In this document: in pieces, positions 21,099 to 29,505 of the stretch
Layout: each line of letters begins with the position of its first letter
Numbering within the stretch: position 1 is the stretch's first letter
Origin: Geitlerinema sp. BBD 1991-9
GTDB taxonomy: Bacteria; Cyanobacteriota; Cyanobacteriia; Cyanobacteriales; Geitlerinemataceae
Direction of reading: 5' to 3'
Length of the DNA stretch: 64,000 nt
Assembly (NCBI GenBank): GCA_001657325.1
Contig: LWRO01000008.1
Location: forward strand, 1-64,000
The notes under the pieces: model-generated
The model's input: only the letters and a program-made list of their open reading frames with translations
Databases searched by the model: none
Told to the model about the DNA's origin: nothing
Program-made: the position numbers and the translations under genes

Positions 21099-24000
21099 GC
21101 GGCGCGGGCGGAAGTGAATCTATCTGCGTTCCAAGTTTCAATCCCTAAAAGGGATTTTATCGGATTTAGACGGGGCGTCTGCGGGAATTTCGCCCTACCC
21201 GCACTGAAGAAGTTTCAATCCCTAAAAGGGATTTTATCGGATTTAGACAGCAGAGATAATCTCGTGGGCATTACAGATGGACAAAGTTTCAATCCCTAAA
21301 AGGGATTTTATCGGATTTAGACTCGATCTCGAGGATGATAGCGGCGACGAAGCCGTTTCAATCCCTAAAAGGGATTTTATCGGATTTAGACCACAATTGT
21401 TTTTGTCAGAGTAGTCCCCGAATTGATGTTTCAATCCCTAAAAGGGATTTTATCGGATTTAGACTTTCTGTTACTAAGATTGCCCTTCAGCAACGGGGAG
21501 TTTCAATCCCTAAAAGGGATTTTATCGGATTTAGACAATTCTTTTTCCAATATTATCATTTTGATACTGCTGTTGTTTCAATCCCTAAAAGGGATTTTAT
21601 CGGATTTAGACTAAAGTTAAGTTCTCTTTTTTCTTACCAATACTGAGTTTCAATCCCTAAAAGGGATTTTATCGGATTTAGACCTGATATAGAAACAGCT
21701 AGACGGCAACTGTTACTAATAATCACTAGATCGTTTCAATCCCTAAAAGGGATTTTATCGGATTTAGACGCGATTCCGATGTCTCCGAGTCGCTCGAAGA
21801 ACTGTTTCAATCCCTAAAAGGGATTTTATCGGATTTAGACGTTCTTCAATTTAATTTCTGTTTTACAGGGATTAGTTTCAATCCCTAAAAGGGATTTTAT
21901 CGGATTTAGACGGGTGTTGGCGCAAACGGTGCTTTAATTTTCTCCGTTTCAATCCCTAAAAGGGATTTTATCGGATTTAGACTCAAAAAAAATATTTACC
22001 TCTACAACGATTTGAGGTTTCAATCCCTAAAAGGGATTTTATCGGATTTAGACAAAAAATTTCGTGGGTGCGATTCAGTCCGCGTATGGTTTCAATCCCT
22101 AAAAGGGATTTTATCGGATTTAGACTAGATTCAGCCAGCACTTTATCCTGGCTACGTTGACGCGTATGGTTTCAATCCCTAAAAGGGATTTTATCGGATT
22201 TAGACTTATTTTTTTCGTCTAGCTTACTTAGCGTACCTAGTTTCAATCCCTAAAAGGGATTTTATCGGATTTAGACAAGACAAAATAGTTGAATTACAGT
22301 CCCTTTTGGCATCTCGTTTCAATCCCTAAAAGGGATTTTATCGGATTTAGACCCTTCTTCGGCGTAAACCACTGTCCCCGAATGCGTCGCGTTTCAATCC
22401 CTAAAAGGGATTTTATCGGATTTAGACATGAAGAGTACGCTGAAACTCTTCGGTACGTCTTCGTTTCAATCCCTAAAAGGGATTTTATCGGATTTAGACG
22501 AGGGAATAGAGCGACTTGGGAAGAGGTTGCTCAAGTACGTCTTCGTTTCAATCCCTAAAAGGGATTTTATCGGATTTAGACGACATTTGTTCCTTGGTGA
22601 AGCTTTCCTTCCGCTTGGTTTCAATCCCTAAAAGGGATTTTATCGGATTTAGACTCGTATGAACTACGGAGTGGGGTGGACGTCTACCAGTGGTTTCAAT
22701 CCCTAAAAGGGATTTTATCGGATTTAGACTTTAGATAAGGATCTACGTCCCGTTAAACCAGAAGTTTCAATCCCTAAAAGGGATTTTATCGGATTTAGAC
22801 GTTCTATCACATTTAGAGGCAAACTCTGACTGTGTTAGTTTCAATCCCTAAAAGGGATTTTATCGGATTTAGACGGGAGCGACCTACAAGCTGGGATGTG
22901 TTACTATTACCAGTTTCAATCCCTAAAAGGGATTTTATCGGATTTAGACAGTATGAACTAGGCGTTTCCCTTCCTGGTTGTAGATCTTCAGATCTACGTT
23001 TCAATCCCTAAAAGGGATTTTATCGGATTTAGACATCTCTCTACTTTACTCGGGTTAAATTGTTCCGCTATGTTTCAATCCCTAAAAGGGATTTTATCGG
23101 ATTTAGACGAGAAGGGTTTGGGTCGTTAAAGGTATATTGTAGATACAGGTTTCAATCCCTAAAAGGGATTTTATCGGATTTAGACCAGGCACTTTCTTTT
23201 CCCTCCGTGTTATTATAAAGTTTCAATCCCTAAAAGGGATTTTATCGGATTTAGACCCTAAAACCCTTGTCCCGTTTAATTCCTGTAAGTTTCAATCCCT
23301 AAAAGGGATTTTATCGGATTTAGACTTGAATGCTGTGCCTTTTTGGCGACGCTCAAGGGTTTCAATCCCTAAAAGGGATTTTATCGGATTTAGACTTAAA
23401 AAAGGAGGATACTCTGAGAAGTATGGATTTGTTTCAATCCCTAAAAGGGATTTTATCGGATTTAGACATATTTTATATGAGAGGTTGGGCTGCAACTATA
23501 GGTTTCAATCCCTAAAAGGGATTTTATCGGATTTAGACGGTATATAAGTCTCTATGGTCATGTTAGAGGCCTCTATAAGGTTTCAATCCCTAAAAGGGAT
23601 TTTATCGGATTTAGACCTGAGGGCGTAAATTCTTCTTGACCATTTAAACCTGTTTCAATCCCTAAAAGGGATTTTATCGGATTTAGACAAGGGTAGTGAC
23701 GAGTCCGTTAAGATTAAAGATCTTGTTTCAATCCCTAAAAGGGATTTTATCGGATTTAGACTTTGATTCCCGAAGCGATCGCGAACCATCAACAGTTTCA
23801 ATCCCTAAAAGGGATTTTATCGGATTTAGACTTCATCTCAGCACCCCTCGTCCACAGCAACATGCGTTTCAATCCCTAAAAGGGATTTTATCGGATTTAG
23901 ACTTTAAGGTAGTTCTACCTTGGGGAAATGACAATATGCTGTTTCAATCCCTAAAAGGGATTTTATCGGATTTAGACTCAAATCCGGTCTGTGGCTCGTC

Positions 24001-25724
24001 CAGCGTGATGATGGTTTCAATCCCTAAAAGGGATTTTATCGGATTTAGACATAATTTACTTAACAGATTTAGTACTTTTTTCTGTTTCAATCCCTAAAAG
24101 GGATTTTATCGGATTTAGACATTTTATTTGCATAGTTGAAGGCTGGAATAAAGAGTTTCAATCCCTAAAAGGGATTTTATCGGATTTAGACGAGGATCGC
24201 TTGGGCGATCGTCACCGAGGCCGGGTTTCAATCCCTAAAAGGGATTTTATCGGATTTAGACTTGAGTTTGGTGAACAGACGATTGACCCGTCATTGTTTC
24301 AATCCCTAAAAGGGATTTTATCGGATTTAGACGAAATAATATAGTTATCATGTTATCACATAAAAATGTTTCAATCCCTAAAAGGGATTTTATCGGATTT
24401 AGACTCTCCTTCTCTAATTCAATTAAAATCATCTCAGCTAGGTTTCAATCCCTAAAAGGGATTTTATCGGATTTAGACTGGTCGCGATGCTCGTAGTCGA
24501 CTGCGATCGCGTTTCAATCCCTAAAAGGGATTTTATCGGATTTAGACGAGCCGCTATCTAAGGGATGAAAGAGGTATAAGCCCTGTTTCAATCCCTAAAA
24601 GGGATTTTATCGGATTTAGACCCGTCATCCAGTGGATCGCATCTAATCTCGATTGGTTTCAATCCCTAAAAGGGATTTTATCGGATTTAGACTATAAAAA
24701 CTACATGATCCGTGAAGCACACTATAAAGGTTTCAATCCCTAAAAGGGATTTTATCGGATTTAGACCACTAATTTAATCATTGACATATTTAATAGTTCC
24801 ATCGTTTCAATCCCTAAAAGGGATTTTATCGGATTTAGACCAGGCAAATTACTAAGGGATAAAGGTTTAATATTGGTTTCAATCCCTAAAAGGGATTTTA
24901 TCGGATTTAGACAAAATCATTTATATAGGTGATATCCTTTACATCACCGTTTCAATCCCTAAAAGGGATTTTATCGGATTTAGACGATCGGGGCTGTTGA
25001 CTCTGCCAACAAATGATCCGTTCGTTTCAATCCCTAAAAGGGATTTTATCGGATTTAGACAGGGCTAAAAGATTGCGACGATATCGATCTTCTACGTTTC
25101 AATCCCTAAAAGGGATTTTATCGGATTTAGACTCGCGGACGATCCCTATCGATGTTTGACTGTTGAAGGTTTTTATGTTTCAATCCCTAAAAGGGATTTT
25201 ATCGGATTTAGACCAGATCCCGATGGCGTAATTGCATCTTATCTAGATCCGGTTTCAATCCCTAAAAGGGATTTTATCGGATTTAGACTGGATAGTAGGC
25301 TCGAAATCCGTGTACTATGGCTTCCGTTTCAATCCCTAAAAGGGATTTTATCGGATTTAGACATGAAGATGTTATCACCCCAGGTGAACAGGAACCTGGT
25401 TTCAATCCCTAAAAGGGATTTTATCGGATTTAGACAGGATTTTAAGTCCTCCCTATTAAATAATGTCAATGTTTCAATCCCTAAAAGGGATTTTATCGGA
25501 TTTAGACCGGTGGAGTGCTACTATATCGGGGTATAAAGCGCCCACGTTTCAATCCCTAAAAGGGATTTTATCGGATTTAGACCCTCAATCTTTGGTGCTT
25601 CTCAATTAAGCTTCGAGTTTCAATCCCTAAAAGGGATTTTATCGGATTTAGACAGTTATTCACTCACTTCAATGACACAAAGGAAAGGTTTCAATCCCTA
25701 AAAGGGATTTTATCGGATTTAGAC

Positions 25725-26077
25725 CGCCCAGCTCTGAAAGCTTGTCTCTATGAAGTTTTCAAGGTGCAGTTGCGCGGATCTCCTTGACAATAGCATCGAT
25801 CGAGCAAAAAACACAAATCTCACTCACTCGATAAATCTCGCAAACCCTTGCCCTACAAGCTTTTCAGGATTTGCGCGGATCGCCATTCAAGCGAGATCGC
25901 CTCAAATCGAGACACTATCAGCTATCCAGCCCATTTTTGGCCAACGCTCGCTCGAACACCCACCCTTCCGCGCAAAATGCAACACCACTCCAGCGATCGA
26001 CGAGCAAACGTGACGGAAAACGAGATCGATCCCCAGCCAAAAACCAAGCATCGGACTCGATTTTTCCCCCTCGAAGC
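25725..26077 (-). promoter_or_regulatory. Predicted CRISPR leader
   Basis: This 353-bp gene-free stretch lies between the last perfect repeat and the stop of the Csx3-AAA gene. It contains two related segments about 100 bp apart, 25753-25783 and 25857-25884, each with AAG(T/C)TTTCA followed by TTGCGCGGATC. Repeat polarity predicts transcription leftwards into the array from here. No clear -35/-10 pair was identified. Confidence 0.7.
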
Positions 26078-26992
26078 TCAACCGCCAGCCACGCGCACGA
26101 TCGAATCGAGTAAAACCTGGGGGACGACGGCTTCTCGCTCTCGTTCCCACGGCCCGACGATCGATTCCAAATACGGCGACGTTCTCAACACCTCACAGCA
26201 AGTTTCTCGAACGCTGTGAATCACCGCCAGCGGCTGTAAGTCGCGACATAAACCCTGCCACGCTTCAACTTTATCGGGATGGTTGCTAATAATAATGTAA
26301 TGACTACACGATCGAACCACGGGCAATTTCACCTCGTCAGGAACGCCTCCCACATCGACCAACGTTAAATCGGTCACTTGACGAATATTCTGAGTGTCCG
26401 TGGCCCGTTCTTGAAAATAGGCGTTCAGCACGTCATCCGCATTCGGCAAATCGGGAATTTTATACTTGTTCTTTTGTTTCAACCGAGCCACGACATCTCG
26501 ATGTGGACTTTCATAGATGTAGTTGCCTTCACCATCCCAGTTGGCCCGATGTAAGTAAACTTGCAAATCCGGACGCGATCGCATTACCGCCACCCGCAAC
26601 GCATTCGACAACACGCTTTTACCGCTGTTGGGAGGCCCGCCTATCAAAATAGCAGTCCCCGGATCGCGATTGAGGAAAATCGGAAAACTATCTCCTGGCG
26701 CAATCGATCGATCTCGACTGCGAACGACAACGACAGATTTCGATCGAAGATCGAAAAACCCCACCCAAGGCGCATCGGACAACCGACACAAGGCGTGATT
26801 GTAAAACCAGTTGGGAGCGTTGCCATATAGAACCACCCCCCGACTCAAATCGAGATCGTCGGGAATCTGCCACGACAGCATCGCTTCAGGCGATATCAAC
26901 GCTTTCAACGGCCGCGTATCGATCGCAATCGCTTGATAATCGCGACTACTGCCTTTCAGGTGAATCACCTGGGATCGAACATCCGGTTCCAT
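26078..26992 (-). CDS. csx3: Csx3-AAA fusion (CRISPR ancillary ring-nuclease-like protein)
   Basis: The 304-aa protein joins a Csx3-like domain (about 1-98) to a P-loop ATPase-like domain. The first part has VVLYGNAPNWFYNHAL and WVGFFDLRSKSVVVVRSR, matching the Csx3 pattern with Asp81 and Arg83. The second part has Walker A GGPPNSGKS (118-126, Lys125) and a possible Walker B LTLVDVGG (Asp213). Csx3/Crn3 enzymes degrade the cyclic tetra-adenylate made by type III CRISPR complexes, and fusions to AAA-type domains are known in cyanobacteria. The role of the ATPase part is unclear. It is 3 bp from the stand-alone csx3, so both are surely one operon. The operon points towards the CRISPR leader. 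Confidence 0.85.
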   Translation of the reverse strand: MEPDVRSQVIHLKGSSRDYQAIAIDTRPLKALISPEAMLSWQIPDDLDLSRGVVLYGNAPNWFYNHALCRLSDAPWVGFFDLRSKSVVVVRSRDRSIAPGDSFPIFLNRDPGTAILIGGPPNSGKSVLSNALRVAVMRSRPDLQVYLHRANWDGEGNYIYESPHRDVVARLKQKNKYKIPDLPNADDVLNAYFQERATDTQNIRQVTDLTLVDVGGVPDEVKLPVVRSCSHYIIISNHPDKVEAWQGLCRDLQPLAVIHSVRETCCEVLRTSPYLESIVGPWEREREAVVPQVLLDSIVRVAGG

Positions 26993-26995
26993 CGA

Positions 26996-27334
26996 TTACC
27001 CCTTTCCCAATTCCGGCAACTCAACATCGAGAACTTGACTGACTTTGACCTGATGAGTGTGACTGGAAACCACCACAACCCCCAATCGGGGATCGTAGCA
27101 ACCCACCCAAGCCGCCGGGTGGCACTCGTGAATCAAGTAGCCGTACAGCCAAATGGGGGCTTTCCCTTCAATGGCAATTCCCTGTTTCCAATCGATTCCC
27201 TGGGGAAGCTGTAGCCCTTTCAAATCAGCTGGTGTAATAATGCCGTCTTCAGTGGCGATGCGGACGTGCAAGTGTTGGTACGGCACATTATCGCGGCTTT
27301 GGTGAGAAACGAGTCGCAGTTGAATCGCAGTCAT
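26996..27334 (-). CDS. csx3: Csx3 (Crn3) ring nuclease, stand-alone
   Basis: This 112-aa protein has normal Csx3 length and the core IAIEGKAPIWLYGYLIHECH followed by WVGCYDPRLGVVVVSSHTH. Asp81, Arg83, His69 and the later histidines of SSHTH are candidate active-site residues. Stand-alone Csx3 works as a tetramer that cleaves cyclic tetra-adenylate, switching off type III signalling. The frame is open 74 codons further upstream, but the ATG at 27334 fits homologue length, and the extension would overlap the start of the divergent regulator gene. The gap to that regulator is 80 bp, so the two promoters are intertwined. Confidence 0.88.
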   Translation of the reverse strand: MTAIQLRLVSHQSRDNVPYQHLHVRIATEDGIITPADLKGLQLPQGIDWKQGIAIEGKAPIWLYGYLIHECHPAAWVGCYDPRLGVVVVSSHTHQVKVSQVLDVELPELGKG

Positions 27335-27414
27335 GGCGGTCTTCAAAAATCGATCGCTTGTATTGTACGCTGTGGGTGGAAGTGGCGACTTCCAACCCGA
27401 AACGCTCAGCGGTG

Positions 27415-28755
27415 ATGTCGGAGTTAACGTTTCAATTTCCCCCCCATCCGTCTCTATTGCAGGGATTAACGCGGGGTGCTTTGGCTCAACACCTGCTTCG
27501 ATCGATCCGCCTGTGGGTCGAATTGTCTTGGCTGTACAGTCCCCAAAGTGCCTCACTACCCAACGGATTTACGTATGCTCAGTGGCGAGATGCCTTTTTC
27601 CACCACACTCATCCGAAAGGGGAAGCGATTCCACCGTTACACGATCGAGCCTGCGCCTGTGCGAAAACGGCCGCCGATTGGCTACAACCTTGGCTGAACG
27701 AGGATTGGCAACAGATACTGTGTCGTCAGGCGGGATTGGATGACAAACAGGTGTCAGTCGCGTTACAACGGCGGTTGTTTGGCGTGACGCGGCGATCGAT
27801 GGCCGACGATTTTCGCTTGCTCGTCGAGTTAGGTTGGTTACAGCGGTGCGGTCGAACCTTCGATCGCGTGTCGGTGTTTCCCGTTGTAGACATTCGAGCG
27901 GAAGCCGAAGCTGAAATCCAAGCGGAACGAGACGACACGCCCTTGGCGTTTGTCAATCTCGATTTGGGTACGCTCGCCCAACAGTTCGCAACGCCGATCG
28001 CCGGAGTGCAGCGGTTTTTCTTCGAGGTCGACTACATCGTGCGAGATCGCAATATCGATCGCGTCGAAGACTGGCAAGTGCAACTCCAACAACTCTGGAG
28101 TCGTACTGTTATCCCTCCCGTGCGACTTCACTACAACAGCGCAAAATTGGGGGCGTCGGTGCGCTGTGTCGTTTATCCCGTCTGCTGTTATTACGTACGT
28201 CGGGCGATTTATTTGTGCGGTTTCGGACAAACGCCAAGCGGTGACGGACAGTGGTATAACTTTCGACTCGATCGCGTGCGGGATTTACAGTCGATCGAGT
28301 GGGACGACGAATCCGTTCCTCTCTTTTTGCAACAAGCATATCGCAAGAAAAACTTACCCACCCCCCAAGACATTCGGCAGCAGATGGAAGCAGCATGGGG
28401 GTTCGATTTTTATTTGAAAACCGCCGTGATGGTGCTGCGGTTCGATCGAGCGTTTCACGACAGCTACGTGGCGGGAACCTTCCGTCACGAAACCTTTGAG
28501 CCAGTCAGTTATACCGAAGTCGGAAAGCTCGTTCGCCACTGTGCCGAACCGCCTTATCGCGAGCGGTTGTTGGCGGTACTCCAAGCTCGATCGTCTGAAG
28601 ATGCCTATTACCGCTCGATCGTGCGTCAGGGCGATACAAACGTGCGGATGCGGTTGCGAGCTTGGCGGCCGTTCGGAGAAGTATTGTTACCTTGGGGAAT
28701 GCGCCAGGAGATGGCAACAGAGGTGAAACAGGAGTACGATTTGTATGATTTGTGA
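27415..28755 (+). CDS. WYL-domain CRISPR-associated regulator (TIGR03985-like)
   Basis: The 446-aa protein resembles the cyanobacterial TIGR03985 family found in CRISPR loci. The N-terminal part (about 5-150) is helical with a winged-helix-like segment around RRSMADDFRLLVELGWLQRCG. The middle (about 230-300) has the WYL pattern: PPVRLHYNSAKL, YPVCCYYVRRAIYLCGFGQ, then WYNFRLDRVRDLQSIEW. WYL proteins are usually transcription regulators that sense nucleic-acid or nucleotide ligands. The ATG at 27415 (MSELTFQFPPHP) is preferred over one 19 codons upstream, which would overlap the promoter of csx3. Divergent placement suggests it regulates csx3 and perhaps the array. The ligand is unknown. Confidence 0.75.
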   Translation: MSELTFQFPPHPSLLQGLTRGALAQHLLRSIRLWVELSWLYSPQSASLPNGFTYAQWRDAFFHHTHPKGEAIPPLHDRACACAKTAADWLQPWLNEDWQQILCRQAGLDDKQVSVALQRRLFGVTRRSMADDFRLLVELGWLQRCGRTFDRVSVFPVVDIRAEAEAEIQAERDDTPLAFVNLDLGTLAQQFATPIAGVQRFFFEVDYIVRDRNIDRVEDWQVQLQQLWSRTVIPPVRLHYNSAKLGASVRCVVYPVCCYYVRRAIYLCGFGQTPSGDGQWYNFRLDRVRDLQSIEWDDESVPLFLQQAYRKKNLPTPQDIRQQMEAAWGFDFYLKTAVMVLRFDRAFHDSYVAGTFRHETFEPVSYTEVGKLVRHCAEPPYRERLLAVLQARSSEDAYYRSIVRQGDTNVRMRLRAWRPFGEVLLPWGMRQEMATEVKQEYDLYDL

Positions 28756-29505
28756 CAGTTTGATGCCTCTGTTACAAAATCAATCGTATTTTTTCTAACT
28801 TGTAGACGGTGCTAACAAACACCTCTTGAGTCCCTCTCTGGCAACATTTGAGAAGCTTCAGAAGGAATCGATTGAAGAATTTTCAATTGTGAGTTAGTAT
28901 TGTTATACTTATTATTATACAAGCATTTTTTCCAAAGGAGTGTTAATCTGGAAGAGCGGCTAAAATCGGCGAGTTTTAGTCCCTCGAGTACCGATCGTAT
29001 AACCGTTGAAAAAAGCCGGATAGCTTATAATTTCTCGCTTTTCAGCCATTTTTCAAATTCTTCAGCCTTTTCGTTATATAACTGTATTCATTTTTAATGA
29101 TGTCTACATAGCGAAAGGGCATTCAGTCGCTTCCTAACCTCTCGATCTAGAGACGGTTTGTCCTGGAAGCGAGTTGGCTTTCGCCATGGGCGCATCTTAC
29201 TTTTTTAAGCTAACCTTTGTTACCTTCTAGGGGTAAACTTAGAAGAATATAACTGAAATCCAAACCTTCTCATTAACTTTATCACTGATTGCCCATCAGT
29301 CGATTTACCGTGAATCGGGAACTTCTCGTATTCCCATCCATTTCAATCAATCCCAAGAAAGTTCCGCACTCAATACAAAACCCAGACTAAATTGACAGAT
29401 TTCCCAGGGGACGATCGAATTCGACCGAATCCCAGCTGGGTTCGATTTCGCTTCGTCTATCCTCCATCTCAATATATTTTGGCTCAACAACAACACTAGG
29501 TTCCA
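28756..29505. other. 750-bp intergenic region after the CRISPR regulator
   Basis: No convincing gene is seen. The only notable content is the stem structure at 29111-29184. An AT-rich patch at about 28890-28925 could hold a promoter. No cas gene or remnant was recognised. Confidence 0.55.
29111..29184. ncRNA. Candidate structured RNA or palindromic element (74 nt)
   Basis: Three stacked stems fold the whole segment. The outer is GCGAAAG (29111-29117) with CTTTCGC (29178-29184). The middle is TCGCTTCC (29127-29134) with GGAAGCGA (29165-29172). The inner is AACCTCTC (29136-29143) with GAGA-C-GGTT (29150-29158) around GATCTA. A T6 run follows at about 29201. It has the length of a tRNA but lacks a T-arm consensus, so it is not one. 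It could be a small RNA, a 5'-leader element of the methyltransferase gene, or a relic of a mobile element. Confidence 0.4.

Larger units (their letters stand above)
13577..25724 (-). CRISPR. CRISPR array, 166 repeats and 165 spacers
   Basis: The plus-strand repeat is 37 nt, starting GTTTCAATCCC and ending GGATTTAGAC. I traced it from 13650-13686 to 25688-25724. There are 163 full copies, two 28-nt copies (19308-19335, 21071-21098) and a degenerate copy at 13577-13612. Spacers are 31-49 nt, mostly 34-38. The reverse complement ends in ATTGAAAC, the usual crRNA 5' handle form, with a short ATCCC/GGGAT hairpin just before it. The degenerate repeat is at the low-coordinate end. Both points place the leader beyond 25724 and transcription on the minus strand. 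Variable spacer length and the Csx3 neighbours suggest association with a type III system, possibly sharing type I-D machinery, but the type cannot be fixed without cas genes. Confidence 0.98.

Noticed and set aside
22950-22997. 48-nt spacer ending in an inverted repeat (GTAGATC TTCA GATCTAC)
   Set aside because: Interesting shape but single occurrence; likely copied from a hairpin in the invader, with nothing to link it to array function.
13693-25536. Many open frames in the array encoding repeated peptides such as VSIPKRDFIGFR, FQSLKGILSDLD and LNPIKSLLGIET
   Set aside because: They are translations of the CRISPR repeat in different frames, not proteins.
28900-29097. 65-aa open frame after the CRISPR regulator
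   Set aside because: Low-complexity Ser/Phe-rich translation, no ribosome-binding site and no resemblance to a known family.
29111-29184. Possible tRNA with a 7-bp acceptor stem
   Set aside because: No T-arm or anticodon-arm consensus, no GTTCRANNC, and the fold is a single long hairpin.
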